A stretch of DNA of 64,000 nucleotides from Gari tellinella. Taxonomy: Eukaryota > Mollusca > Bivalvia > Cardiida > Psammobiidae. The stretch covers positions 44,506,070 through 44,570,069 of the forward strand of contig OV277867.1 in the NCBI GenBank assembly GCA_922989275.2, in the 5' to 3' direction. The stretch's first letter is position 1. Each line of letters opens with the position of its first letter. This document shows positions 30,885-41,548 of this stretch, piece by piece. A program made the position numbers and the translations under genes. The notes under the pieces were generated by a model, which had not been told where the DNA came from, searched no databases, and worked only from the letters and a program-made list of their open reading frames with translations.

Positions 30885-33262
30885 TCACCTATAGAAGCAA
30901 CTGGTGGAATATGCCATCAAGCTTTCCATATTCCTTCATGCGCAACATGTGAAATGCTGTCCGTTTTACCTACAATGGTAACCCTTGGAATAACATCAAG
31001 TTTTCCATATAACCAGGAAGGAACTGGTAGAATGCCATCATTACCTACAGAAGCAACTGGTAGAATGCCATCATTACCTACATCATTACCTACAGAAGCA
31101 ACTGGTAGAATGCCATCATTACCTACAGAAGCAACTGGTAGAATGCCATCATTACCTACATCATTACCTACAGAAGCAACTGGTAGAATGCCATCATTAC
31201 CTACAGAAGCAACTGGTAGAATGCCATCATTACCTACAGAAGCAACTGGTGAAATGCCATTATAATAAGCAACAGGCAGAATGCCAACAAGTTTTCAATA
31301 TTACCTACAGAAGCAACTGGTGGAATACCATCAATATTTTCATATTACTTACATAAGAAGCAGGTGGAATGACATCAAGCCATATTACGTACAGATTGAA
31401 GCAACTAGTGGAATGCCATCAATATTTCCATATTACTATCAGAAACGACTGGTGGAGTGATGCCAATATTACCTACAGAAGCAACTGGCAGAATGACATC
31501 AGTATTTTTTATATTATTTACAGAAACAACTGGTGGAGTGCCATCAATATTCCATATTACCAAACAGAAGAAACAGGTGGAATATCATCCAGCTTTCCAT
31601 ATTGCCTACAGACCCAAGCAACTAGAAGAATGCCATCAATATTCCATATTACCTACATAAGCTACAGGTGGAATAACATCAAGCTTTCCATATTGCCTAC
31701 AGATCCAAGCAACTAGAAGAATGCCATCAATATTCCATATTACCTACAGATCAAAACAACTGGTGGAATAACATCAAGCTTTCCATATTACCTACAGATC
31801 AAAACAACTGGTGGAATGCATTCAATATTCCATATTACCTACAGATCAAAACAAATGGTGGAATGCATTCAATATTCCATATTACCTACAGATCAAAACA
31901 ACTGGTGGAATGCATTCAATATTCCATATTACCTACAGATCAAAACAACTGGTGGAATAACATCAAGCTTTCCATATTACCTACAGATCAAAACAACTGG
32001 TGGAATGCATTCAATATTCCATATTACCTACAGATCAAAACAAATGGTGGAATGCATTCAATATTCCATATTACCTACAGATCAAAACAACTGGTGGAAT
32101 GCATTCAATATTCCATATTACCTACAGATCAAAACAAATGGTGGAATGCATTCAATATTCCATATTACCTACAGATCAAAACAACTGGTGGAATGCATTC
32201 AATATTCCATATTACCTACAGATCAAAACAACTGGTGGAATAACATCAAGCTTTCCATATTACCTACAGATCAAAACAACTGGTGGAATGCATTCAATAT
32301 TCCATATTACCTACAGATCAAAACAAATGGTGGAATGCATTCAATATTCCATATTACCTACAGAAGCAACTGGTTGAGTACAGTTAAGCTTTCCATATAA
32401 AGTACAGAAGCAACTGGTAGAATGCCATCAATATTTCAATATTACCTACGGAAGCAACTGGTGGAGTGCAATTATTATTAAGCTTTCCATAATAAAGTAC
32501 AGAAGCAACTGGTGGAATGCATTCAATATTTCCATATTACCTACAGAAGCAACTAGTGGAATGCATTCAATATTTCCATATTACCTACAGAAGCAACTAG
32601 TGGAATGCATTCAATATTTCCATATTACCTACAGAAGCAACTGGTGGAATGCATTCAATATTTCCATATTACCTACAGAAGCAACTGTTGGAATGCATTC
32701 AATATTTCCATATTACCTACAGAAGCAACTAGTGGAATGCATTCAATATTTCCATATTACCTACAGAAGCAACTAGTGGAATGCATTCAATATTTCCATA
32801 TTACCTACAGAAGCAACTAGTGGAATGCATTCAATATTTCCATATTACCTACAGAAGCAACTGGTGGAATGCATTCAATATTTCCATATTACCTACAGAA
32901 GCAACTAGTGGAATGCATTCAATATTCCATATTAACTACAGAAGCAACTAGTGGAATGCATTCAATATTTCCATATTACCTACAGATCGAAACAATTGGT
33001 GGAATGCATTCAATATTTCCATATTACCTACATATCGAAACAATTGGTGGAATGCATTCAATATTCCATATTACCTACGGAAGCAACTAGTGGAATGCAT
33101 TCAATATTTCAATTTTACCTACGGAAGCAACTGGTGGAGTGCAATTATTATTAAGCTTTCCATATAAAGCACAGAAACAACTGGTAGAATAATGCCATCA
33201 ATATTTCCATATTACCTACAGAAGCAACTGGTGGAGTACCATTAAGCTTTCCATATTCAGTA
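30885..33262 (+). repeat. 2.4-kb minisatellite with 33-, 44- and 47/48-bp units
   Basis: A common theme (ACAGAAGCAACTGGTGGAAT, then GCC/GCATTCAATATT, CCATATTACCT) in three zones: about 30990-31262 in 33-bp units; about 31740-32360 in 47/48-bp units starting ACAGATCAAAACAACTGG; about 32500-33110 in 44-bp units starting ACAGAAGCAACTAGTGG. Diverged units join them. 33 is a multiple of three, giving a periodic frame (PSLPTEATGRM) there; elsewhere frames cycle. No coding claim. Confidence 0.95.
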
Positions 33263-33393
33263 GAAAAAACTAAGCTTTACTGATCCTCTCTGTTGCTGAT
33301 CTTGGTGCACATTGTTTGCAATGTCTGCAAGCCTGTTTCCTCATAACACAATTCAAGTTGTCATCATCATATTGGCAGATATTGCCGAGCATG

Positions 33394-33622
33394 TTAAACC
33401 ATTTTATGCGGGATACACTTTTAGGTGTACCTCTAAGCAAACAGTTTTGATCTCAGATCAGGCCCCACATTGTGGGGCCTGATCTGAGATCAAAACTGTT
33501 TGCAGCTAACTCAATATTCTATCAGAAACTGCTAAAATCTTTTGCAAATATTTGAGTTTTACCCGCTGCAGACAACATTTTTAAAATGGCAGCCAAACAT
33601 TACCCAGCATACAATGGGTTAA
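33394..33622 (+). mobile_element. P-like element with a perfect 33-bp-arm hairpin
   Basis: TTAAACCATTTTATGCGGGA and, inward from the right, TTAACCCATTGTATGCTGGG. The hairpin 33437-33503 is perfect: GCAAACAGTTTTGATCTCAG / ATCAGGCCCCACA around one unpaired base. The subfamily differs from 3270 in arm sequence (GATCTCAGATC instead of GATCCAGATC). Confidence 0.9.
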
Positions 33623-33835
33623 AGTCACATCTATATACATCAGACACGTACCATTATAATATTAACATGTGCAGATCCAGCATTTTCTCTCAGGCAATGT
33701 CTCACTAAATCCTTAACCATTTTCTCCACAGAAGTATCTGAACATGCCTCTACCTTCACGATAACATATCCACATAGCAGATTCATTGATGGAGATGAAT
33801 ACAGGTGACAACTTTCTGACATTCCTCATCTCATT

Positions 33836-34037
33836 TTAACCCATTACCCCATAGCTTGTTTCTTGTTTTGAAAACAGGTGACTACTTACTTTCAGCCTGC
33901 TTTAAGTTACCATCTACTAGAATATAGAACATATTTCTTATGATTCATGTGTATGATTATATAAATTTGAACTATTTTCTTCAGTGAAGGAATAAATAAG
34001 AGGCGTCAAAAGGCGTATTTATGGGGTAATGGGTTAA
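33836..34037 (+). mobile_element. A element lacking its first core arm
   Basis: TTAACCCATTACCCCATAGC, then AACAGGTGACTACTTACTTT joins the second arm directly (TTTCAGCCTGCTTTAAG). Ends TATGGGGTAATGGGTTAA. Confidence 0.9.
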
Positions 34038-34050
34038 GCAGCTATCTGCC

Positions 34051-34310
34051 TTAACTCATTACCCTATAAATACACCTTTTTACACCTCTAAATGTTTCCT
34101 CCATCGAAGAAAATAGTTCAAATTTATACAGTCATTAACATGACGTACCAAAAGAAAGGGTTCATATATCTTTGCTGATGGTAGCTTAAAGCAGGCTGAA
34201 AGAAAAGCAGAATGCGCCTTAAGGCGCATTCTGCTTTACTTTCAACCAGTCCTGCTTTAAGTGTGCACCTGTCTTCAAAACTAGAAACAGGCTATGGGGT
34301 AATGGGTTAA
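34051..34310 (-). mobile_element. A element, inverted, complete
   Basis: TTAACTCATTACCCTATAAA to GGCTATGGGGTAATGGGTTAA. Long core palindrome around GCGCCTTAAGGCGC at about 34213-34226, with a 4-base insertion (CAGT) in one arm. Confidence 0.92.
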
Positions 34311-34832
34311 ACAGAATCCAGCTGCTTTGTAATTCTAGAGTTATGAAGGAAAGGGGTATGAATCTAATTGTCCACTACAAACAAATCAGATAACCACATT
34401 TTTGCCAGTAGGAAAGAGAGGGTGGGGGTGTTGTTTCAGTACAAGTTGTGTGCACCTCTAGATCCGCACATAACTTTTCTACTTTCCAATAACAAATCGC
34501 AGTGCAAGTTGAAAATGTTTAATTTTGAAAGTAGGTTGTATGTCAGTTGTAAATTATAAACTACATAGTATACTGTGATATATCTTAAAGGATTCTACTC
34601 CATCTCCCCATTTCTCTCCCAAGCAAATGTTTTTGCATGGGAGAAATTTTACAAATTATGAGTTGAGTATGTCACTAAATGAATATAGATCATGGAGAAT
34701 AGTAAGTATAAAAAGCCCCCATAAACAAGTCTGATCTCTTCCTGTTACAGGGAACTACTGAAAATTGAATTACTCCGCCATCTTATTCCCAGTCAAACTT
34801 GTATTAACCCATTGAACCCTGTCAAACTGGTT
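34311..34832. other. Unassigned sequence
   Basis: Contains a small inverted pair TCTCCCAAGCAAA / TTTGCATGGGAGA (34614-34645). The 63-codon frame 34368-34559 is not supported. Confidence 0.4.
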
Positions 34833-34898
34833 TTAACCCATTACCCCGTAAATACACATTTTATTGCCTTTAATTTATTCCTCCACTCAAGAAAAAAA
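34833..34898 (-). mobile_element. A element fragment truncated by H
   Basis: TTAACCCATTACCCCGTAAA to TCCTCCACTCAAGAAAA, then H begins. TCCAATTTAT just after H (35536) may be the continuation of the same A copy. Confidence 0.7.
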
Positions 34899-35535
34899 CA
34901 AGACGGCGTTCAATAAACGCTTATGCCCCCGGTGGCATCCTTGACAATATATTCTGATTTTTTGTAAGTCCAAATTAGGTCAAGGTCAAGGTCAAACTGA
35001 GCTTGGTTATTATTGTTGAGTTGGTAATGGTCCAAGGCAATAACAGTATAAGTATCAAAGCATTGTAGTAAACGGTGTTGATGCTAGACGAAACGGTAAA
35101 ATCTAGTTAACCAAGAAAGAGCCCATTTAAAATATTCTAGGTTAAAATTAGGTCAAGGTCAAGGTCAAAATAAAAGTTTGATGATATTGGTGGATAGGGA
35201 ATGGTCAAATGCAACAACTGTATAAGTATCAAAGCATTGTAGTCAGATGTGTTGATGCTAGACGAAACGGTAAAATCTAGTTAACCAAGAAATAGCCTAT
35301 TTAAAATATTCTAAGTCCAAATTAGGTCAAGGTCAAAATCAAAGTTTGGTGATATTGGTGGATAGGGAATAGTCCAAGGCATCAACTGTATAAGTATCCA
35401 AGCATTTGGGTAAGCGGTGTTGATGCTAGACGAAACGGTAAATTCTACTTAACCTTGTTACGGACAGACGGACGGACTGACGGACATGACGATTACTATA
35501 TGCCTCCGCATCTGTCGATGCCGGGGGCATAAAAA
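34899..35535 (+). mobile_element. H element with 173-bp tandem core
   Basis: CAAGACGG..., TTATGCCCCCGGTGGCATC at left and GATGCCGGGGGCATAAAAA at right give inverted ends of about 12 bases (TTATGCCCCCGG). Tandem units start at GGTCAAGGTC 34978, 35151 and 35325 (173-174 bp). ACGG-rich sequence precedes the right end, as in B elements. The right end can fold (GCATCTGTCGATGC). Confidence 0.85.
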
Positions 35536-35929
35536 TCCAATTTATTTAAGAAAAGCAGTTTCATACAAAAGTGTGACCAGGTGTTTTTTTCATAACTCCA
35601 TTAATACAATAAATATTCGAATTATTCCTTATAATTAAATATCACTACTGAATTTAAGAAGTAGTTAAATAGAGTATCTAACACGAGTGTTCATTATTTT
35701 ATCACTTTTAAAACATAGGTTGTAGTCCCTCCGCCATATATATTTTTGGCCAAAACGCGACATTGTTTTGTAGTTATGTCGACGTCTATGACCGCTTGTT
35801 AAGAGCAGTTGGACTAAGAGAAAGTAGTCCTGACAAGGCGTGGCCTGATTCATTAATTTTTTCATGGGGTAATGAAACAATAGTTACAGCCAATTACAGC
35901 TAACCAAAAGTGATGAAAACAAACAATAT
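35536..35929. other. Unassigned with an A tail scrap
   Basis: TTTCATGGGGTAATG at 35860-35875 is an isolated A end. The 71-codon minus frame 35665-35880 has no support. Confidence 0.4.
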
Positions 35930-36070
35930 AAATTATACAGTCATGATAGGTAATGTTAGAAATATTTTTTTATATCCTATCAAATAGCAGATTAAAGCAG
36001 GCTTTACTTTCAACCTGCTTTAAGTGGTCAGCTATTTTCAACTAGAAACAGGCTATGGGGTAATGGGTTA
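35930..36070 (-). mobile_element. A element, inverted, left part missing
   Basis: AATTATACAGTCATGATAGG through the shortened core (AGCAGGCTTTACTTTCAACC) to CAGGCTATGGGGTAATGGGTTA. Confidence 0.78.
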
Positions 36071-36162
36071 CCCACTGAAAACAGTATTTCTGTACAGAGT
36101 AAAATTGTCCTGTACAAACAGTGTAGACCCTGATCAGACAGCTCCTTCTTTCTACACTGGTT

Positions 36163-36357
36163 GGTTGGGTTGTCTGTTAACATTCATTTCTGGCATACAT
36201 GGGCTAATTGGATCCCCTAGAGAGGGGAACGGATTCAGAAAACCTGGATGTGATGCCCTACTCTTATTATCAGAAGGATTTGGTCCAGAGGGGATCAAAC
36301 TTATGACCCCTGGTACGGCAGTTGAGTGTGCTACCACCAGACCACGTCTGCCAGTAC
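36163..36357 (-). mobile_element. tRNA-derived SINE with 13-bp target site duplication
   Basis: 195 bp flanked by TTCTACACTGGTT at 36150-36162 and 36358-36370. On the minus strand the 5' part is tRNA-like (GTGGTCTGGTGGTAGCACAC as A-box region, AGTTTGATCCCC as B box) and the 3' end is a short AACC-rich tail. These are the hallmarks of LINE-mobilised SINEs. The partner LINE is not in the window. Confidence 0.85.
36281..36353 (-). tRNA. tRNA-like head of the SINE (not a functional tRNA)
   Basis: Pol III A-box and B-box positions are retained about 45 bases apart on the minus strand. Stem pairing is poor. It would act as the internal promoter of the SINE. Confidence 0.65.
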
Positions 36358-36385
36358 TTCTACACTGGTTTCAAAAAGTACTGAT

Positions 36386-36475
36386 GTACAGCGCTCCCTC
36401 TGTACAACGACACCCAGTGGGAGACAAACATTGTGTGCATTGTTCAGAGGGAGTCGTTATAGGGAGGGAAATTGG
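36386..36475. repeat. Repeat with CGCTCCCTCTGTACAACGAC motif
   Basis: ACAGCGCTCCCTCTGTACAA recurs at 63386 as ACAGCGCTCCCTCTCTACAA. GAGGGAGTCGTTATAGGGAG at 36447 is roughly its inverted partner, so a small foldback unit is possible. Confidence 0.5.
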
Positions 36476-36642
36476 TTAACCTTTGTAAACAGCTTGAATC
36501 CAGATCAGACGCCGCGTAACACGGGGTCTGATCTGCATTCAAGCTGTTTGTCACTCATCATTAAGCTTTTTCTGTCAAAATTGTCATTATGCAAGCAGAC
36601 AACAATTTTAAGCAGACGTTACTGCAGCAGTGAAATGGTTAG
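36476..36642 (+). mobile_element. P element, short
   Basis: TTAACCTTTGTAAACAGC at left. Hairpin 36485-36550 (AAACAGCTTGAATCCAGATC / AGACGCCGCG) nearly perfect. Right end CAGCAGTGAAATGGTTA. AAAATTGTCATTATGCAAGC and AAGCAGACGTTACTGC match 63495-63530 on the other strand. Confidence 0.75.
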
Positions 36643-36725
36643 AAATAATTGTCTTGTTTGGGGACCAGCATCAAGAGTCGTTGTAAAGAGGGAATCGTTG
36701 TTGGGAGGGCCGTTGCAGAGAAGTA
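36590..36725. repeat. Dispersed repeat, inverted partner at 63395-63540
   Basis: AAGCAGACGTTACTGCAGCA, TCAAGAGTCGTTGTAAAGAG and AATCGTTGTTGGGAGGGCCG reappear in the same order as reverse complement at the far end of the window. Confidence 0.65.
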
Positions 36726-36769
36726 TCACACACTGTATGTTGATAGCAGGTGAAGGGTAAAATATAATT

Positions 36770-37414
36770 TGTCTTTTATTTTAAATGTGTTTAGCTTTAT
36801 TTTAGCATATTCTCACCATTTGGCTCATAATTAAGGCCATGGAGAACAATTTAGAATATTTTCATTTGACTGGAATAAATTATTGTGCATTTAGTACCTG
36901 GCAGCTAGAAATTCCTGGCAATGCATAGAGTCAGTCTGGGCAATCAAGTTGATTGACAGCTCTGTGGGTACAATTCACATCAAGGGAAAGCAAGGAAATT
37001 GGGCAAGAAATGTTTTACATAACAGCTGCCATAGAGTCATCATCAGAATGCTAAACATGATGCACAGTTACATATTCTTTAACCCTTGAGGTGTGAAGTG
37101 TGACTTTAATTGCCCTTTAAACTAGCCTTGGTTGCAGATCAAATACCTAGTTGGTTAACTATCTTTCTTCAAACTTATCTAACTTTCACGGCAAGACGAA
37201 ATAAAGCAGAATCCTCCTGATGGCTTTTAAACTTTTTAAAGCCGCAGCCTAAGGCTGCTTAACGAAGAATGTAAACCATAGCAGAAAGGTCCTGAAATCT
37301 TTCAGTTTAAGGCAGGTAGCTATGTAAAGCAGGATGAAAGTAAGGAAAAAAGCTTTCTGCTTTATTTTGGGAAATATAATTTATGCATCATAAGAAAAAA
37401 AATCTTTATTCGCT
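36770..37414. other. Unassigned sequence
   Basis: No gene. An E/A-like core scrap lies at 37305-37370 (GTAAAGCAGGATGAAAGTAA / GCTTTCTGCTTTATTTT). Confidence 0.4.
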
Positions 37415-37545
37415 GGATGGAAGCCCAAAGCAGGCTGAAAGTAAAGCATAATGTGCAATAGACGTATTCTTCTTAAGTTTCAACCTGCTTTAAGTGGTCA
37501 CCTGTTTTCAATACTAGAAACAAGCTATGGGGTAATGGTATAAGT
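37415..37545 (-). mobile_element. A element, inverted fragment
   Basis: AAAGCAGGCTGAAAGTAAAG to ACAAGCTATGGGGTAATGG. Left part missing, core centre altered. Confidence 0.75.
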
Positions 37546-37626
37546 AATTCAGAAGCTCTCAAAATGAATGATAAATATATATGCACCATTTTTGTCTAGC
37601 AGAAGTTTCCATCAGTCTATGGTCGC

Positions 37627-37878
37627 TTAACCCATTACCCCATAGCCTATTTCTAGTTTTGAAGTTAGGTGACCACTTAAAGCAGGTTGAAAATAAAGCA
37701 GAATGCGCCTTAGGGCGCATTCTGCTTTACTTTCAGCCTGCTTTAAGCAAAAATCTGCTAGAATATACAAAATATTTCTTAAGGTACATATGCATAATTG
37801 TGAAAATTGAAACTGTTTTCCTCAATGGATGAATAAACTAGAGGCGTAAAAAGGCATATTTATGGGGTAATGGGTTAA
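37627..37878 (+). mobile_element. A element, complete
   Basis: TTAACCCATTACCCCATAGC to TATGGGGTAATGGGTTAA, with almost perfect core arms around GCGCCTTAGGGCGC. The right TTAA (37875) directly precedes D-like sequence. Confidence 0.94.
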
Positions 37879-38150
37879 CTTCATCTGCTTAATATTCATA
37901 AAATTCCACCTACAATCAACAGCAGTTGCTACCATCTGAACTATTACACTGGCTAATAAAGTAAGAAAAAAATAAAGTAAGAAGAAAAAATAATGTAAGA
38001 AAAAAATCCAAGGAAGAGTGCCGACTCATGTTAGCTCCAATAAGAAACACAATGCAGACCCTGACCAGGCAGCTGTTTGAGGAGCTGTCTGATATAGGTC
38101 TACACCATTTTGAAAAGGGCCAATACATATCAATAGAAGGAGCTAGAAGG
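37875..38150 (+). mobile_element. D element
   Basis: After TTAA, GAACTATTACACTGGCTAAT, AAGGAAGAGTGCCGACTCAT and CAATGCAGACCCTGACCAGG lead to the hairpin (38048-38112) and AATAGAAGGAGCTAGAAGGA. Parallel sequence occurs at 46560-46650, either side of the giant insertion, and at 17985-18135. It contains an A-rich AAGTAAGAAAAAAAT repeat. Confidence 0.75.
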
Positions 38151-38707
38151 ACTAAGAAATACAGTCAAATGTGTAAAGCAAACAATCAAAGAAGTATCTG
38201 AGATACAAGAAAGGTTGTTCCTTGATGCCAGGACAAAAACAATGCACATATAATATCCCACACAAACATTCTGCATTACACCTGTCGGAAAAGTCTGCCT
38301 ACGCATTTTCTGGCAAAACAGCAGCAATTACATCTTTTTTTAACCTATCGTCGCAGCAACAGATGACATTTTCAGCTGTAAAATAGATGTAACTTTCCTC
38401 CGCAATTATAAACAATGAAAACAATTACCCACTAATCTATCAACAATATACCCAACTTATTCTTTATGAGATTATCATTCCGTTACAATGTATAGTACAT
38501 GTACATAAAACCAACATGTACACTAATCTTTCAGCAACCTTATTGTTGTCAGTGATATTATTGAAATTAGCTGCGACTTTATTATTCCCTAAGTACATCA
38601 TAATTAGACAATGGATCATCCATGAAAAGTTACATGTCTCTATCTTTGTTGCAAATTGCTTAATCCTTTCCCCCTATAAACTTTGTACAGACAATTCCAG
38701 TTTCTGT
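38151..38707. other. Unassigned; G fragment at the end
   Basis: The last part (TTAATCCTTTCCCCCTATAA, ACAGACAATTCCAGTTTCTG, 38660-38707) is a G left half. Short frames at 38130-38327 and 38516-38728 are unsupported. Confidence 0.45.
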
Positions 38708-38959
38708 TTAACCCTTTCCCCCATATAAGCGACTTTTAGCGTGTTTAATTTATTCCTCCGCTAAAGAAAATAGTTCCAGTTTATGACCCCATGAACAATT
38801 ACAATAACAAATATCTTGATATAGCCTAGCAGATAGTAGTTTAAAGCAGGCTGAAAGTAAAGCAGAATGTGCCTTAAGGCACATTCTGCTTTGCTTTCAA
38901 CCTGCTTTAAGTGATCACCAGTATTTAAGGTTATAAATGGATTATTGGATAAAGGATTA
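38708..38959 (-). mobile_element. A element variant, inverted
   Basis: TTAACCCTTTCCCCCATATA at left with CTTTTAGCGTGTTTAATTTA, the same subfamily as 56239. Core palindrome complete. Tail decayed to GGATAAAGGATTA. It starts where a G fragment stops, sharing the TTAA. Confidence 0.85.
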
Positions 38960-39444
38960 CGTAAAGTGATTTTTTTACGATCTAAGATTGTTTTTTTACC
39001 ATTTATGTCAAAGTTTCAAAATACAAACAGTGTCGATCCTGATCAACAGGCTCCTTTTTAATGACAAGTGAACTCGTAACTAGGGTTAGCCTCATGAGGT
39101 TACAAGTTCTGTTGAGTAATGGGTATAAAATAGAGCACACCTACATGAAGCTCTCCAAGGAGACTGGAATAAGTTCCAGATGTCCTGGATGAACAGGGAA
39201 TTAAATCTGTCACACTGATGCAAATTTGCTAGCCAGTAAATTGCTTTATAATTTGTTTTATTTTTCCTTTGTTCTCTTATAATTGGCACAAAAATCTAGC
39301 GCTTGCATAAGAAACTAGACATACTGTCAGTTTCAAAAGAATTACTGGATCATCAGAAATTATTTGTGTCTTTTCTTGTAGCCTTAAGCAAGTCATGTGC
39401 ATACGTACATGTACACTCAAATTTATGTTCCCAGACATTTTTAA
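38960..39444. other. Unassigned with a D half-arm
   Basis: AAACAGTGTCGATCCTGATC / AACAGGCTCC at 39025-39055 lacks its partner. The frames 39092-39289 and 39303-39500 are unsupported. Confidence 0.4.
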
Positions 39445-39535
39445 AGAGCCATTTATTCCAAAGATATGCCTTTTATGCCTATAATTTATTACTCCACTGA
39501 AGTAAATAGCTCCACTTTATACGTTCATGATAGCT
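39445..39535 (-). mobile_element. A element fragment
   Basis: CCATTTATTCCAAAGATATG, CTCCACTGAAGTAAATAGCT and ACGTTCATGATAG follow A order. An E/A core piece (AGCTTTCTGCTTTACTTTCA) is at 39750. Confidence 0.65.
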
Positions 39536-39807
39536 CTAAATTTGTAAGGAGCTCTCTGCATGTTTTCTCCTGAATTTAACAGTAAGAGTTTTCCATGATT
39601 CATTAAAATTCTGCCAGTAATATAGAAACCCTTTTCTTCCCGTAAGCGCCAGATGACGCCTTCACCCCTTCCTCCTTATATAAGCACCACAAATGAATGT
39701 TCATTGATGCACCTAAATACAGGTGGCAGCTTAAGGTAAGCTTAAAGAGCTTTCTGCTTTACTTTCATCTTGCTTTAAATAGTCACTTGCTTTTTTCATA
39801 CTTCTTT

Positions 39808-40262
39808 TTAGCCCACCTGGCACGAAGTGCCAAGGTGAGCTATTGTGATTGGGCTGTGTCCATCGTCCGTCATCGTCCGTATGTTCGTCATCGGAACCAC
39901 AGGGCCAATTTGTTCAAAACTTCATAGGATTGTTGCTTGTAGGGTACTCTCTCCAATTTCTTCAAATATAATTCATCCAATTGAAATTGTGTTTGCCATG
40001 GCAACCAATTGAAAAAACTTTAAAAATCTTTTTATCAAAAACTTCAGGTCTGAATTAAAAATCATTTTACCAACATGCTCCATGGGTGACCCTCTATCAG
40101 ATTTCTTAAAATATTTTTTCTAGCTTAAAAAACATGACTGCCAGTGGGTGGAGCAGATTTTCCTTATATGGCTATATAATGAAAACTTGCAAAATATTCT
40201 TGTCTGAAACCAATGGTCCGATTTGAAAGTAATTTCAAACAAGTGATCCATGGGTGACCTAA
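39808..40262 (-). mobile_element. B3 element, 3' part only
   Basis: Read on minus it ends in the stem CTCACCTTGGCAC-TTC-GTGCCAGGTGGGCT. On plus it opens AGCCCACCTGGCACGAAGTG, then a CATCGTCCGT run and units with GTGGGTGGAGCAGATTTTCC and CATGGGTGACC as in 53232. The 5' module is absent. Confidence 0.78.
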
Positions 40263-40411
40263 ACTGTAGAAATTGGTTGTTGCATTGGCTAACCATTACT
40301 GCTTGTAACCAATGATTACCAACTTGTTGCTTCTCTGTGACATGTCTAGCAGCTGGTCTGCCAGCTGACCTGTCTATATATTTACATGCTACATAACAAG
40401 ACACCTAAATC

Positions 40412-40720
40412 TTAACCCATTACTCCATAAATATGACCTTTTACATCTTTTAATTTACTGCCCCACTGAACAAAATAGTTCCACTTAAAAGCTTACCATA
40501 TGTTTACATTTTGTTTATGGCGATAAACATGCATAGCATGTTTGAGCTGAAAATAAAAACTGAAACTAAAGTAATAGTCATGAATATGTACTATAAGAAA
40601 TATTATCTAAGCCATATTAACATGCCTTCTGCTTTCTATTCAGCCTGCTTTAAGTAAATTTTACTTATGGTTCATATTCTAACTGTGTTAAGTGGAACTA
40701 TTTTCTAAGTGGAGGCAGAA
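40412..40720 (-). mobile_element. A element with a foreign insert
   Basis: TTAACCCATTACTCCATAAA through AAAATAGTTCCACTTAAAAG, then about 90 bp (CTTACCATATGTTTACATTT ... AACTAAAGTAAT) before AGTCATGAATATGTACTATA resumes. From 40640 the copy switches to plus-orientation A sequence, so it is rearranged. Confidence 0.6.
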
Positions 40721-40729
40721 ATTAAAGGT

Positions 40730-40962
40730 TGTTTCTAGTTTTGGTTTTAGGCTTAACTTAAAGCTGGTTGAAAGTTACAAAGCAGAATGTGCCTTAGGCA
40801 CATTCTGCTTTACTTTCAACCTGCTTTAAGCTAACATCTCTCAGGATATAGAAAAATATTTCTGTTGGAACATGTATATGATTGTATAAATTGGAACTAT
40901 TTTCTTTTGTGGAGGAATACATAAAATGTGCTAAAAAGCGCTTCTATCAGGTAAAGGGTTAA
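40730..40962 (+). mobile_element. A element
   Basis: GTTGTTTCTAGTTTTGGTTT at left (TTAA end lost). Core CTTAAAGCTGGTTGAAAGTT, GTGCCTTAGGCAC and TTTACTTTCAACCTGC. Ends CTATCAGGTAAAGGGTTAA. Confidence 0.85.
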
Positions 40963-41191
40963 GATTACCTGTATATGGAGTGATGTAACAAGTTTGCTCA
41001 TTCTTCAAGGCACAGAGAGGCTAATGCCTCTCTTCAATATTGTACAGATCTGTTCAATACTGTATAGCTGTTAGGGCAGACAAAAAATCTATTGGTCTTG
41101 TCTATTCTCAGTACTGGTGCCTGGTCTAAGGTCAGACATTCTGCTGATGGATATGGACATTTAAATAAGTAATGGTAGAAATGATTTCCCA

Positions 41192-41405
41192 TTAACCATT
41201 AACGTGCAATGATATTCCGGCTGCTTCCAAATTGTCGTCTGCAAAATTGGTAAATTCCTATTTTTATACCTGTTTAATTGAAGAAATGTCTAGATGAGGA
41301 TCAAACAGTTTGGATCCTGATCAGATGCTGAGTTACTCAACATCTGACCCGGATCTAAACTGTTTGTAAAGGTAAATCAAACTATTTGGCTCAATTAGGG
41401 TAAAG
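41192..41405 (+). mobile_element. P element
   Basis: TTAACCATTAACGTGCAATG at left; right end TTGGCTCAATTAGGGTAAAG is eroded. Hairpin about 41300-41368: GATCAAACAGTTTGGATCCT / GATCAGATGCTGAGTTACTC. Confidence 0.75.
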
Positions 41406-41548
41406 GTCGTCCTCTGAATGGAAAAAAATTGGTCAATGGCTAACTGTTACTGTACATCCGCCATAATCTTGGGACACGGGCAAAAAGTCCTAGGACAATT
41501 GGTAAATCGTATCTGATAAATTGATAGTGATGTAACAATGAACAATTT

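Larger units (their letters stand above)
36113..36385. mobile_element. D element hairpin split by a SINE
   Basis: ACAAACAGTGTAGACCCTGA / TCAGACAGCTCC ends near 36148. After the SINE, TTCTACACTGGTTTCAAAAA / GTA resumes, matching the right side of D (TTCTACAGCGTTTTCAAAAA / GTA at 58796). Confidence 0.82.

Noticed and set aside
31816..32400. 194-codon repetitive open frame and its neighbours
   Set aside because: It lies wholly in the 47/48-bp minisatellite; unit length is not a multiple of three and several frames are open. Repeat by-product.
30885..33262. CRISPR-like array
   Set aside because: Units follow each other without unique spacers, and the context is a eukaryotic genome. It is a minisatellite.
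34614..34645. Small inverted repeat TCTCCCAAGCAAA / TTTGCATGGGAGA
   Set aside because: Short, imperfect, single; compatible with chance in a 64-kb window.
36024..36479. 151-codon plus frame
   Set aside because: It runs through an A tail, a D arm, a SINE on the opposite strand and a further repeat. A single protein across these is not credible.
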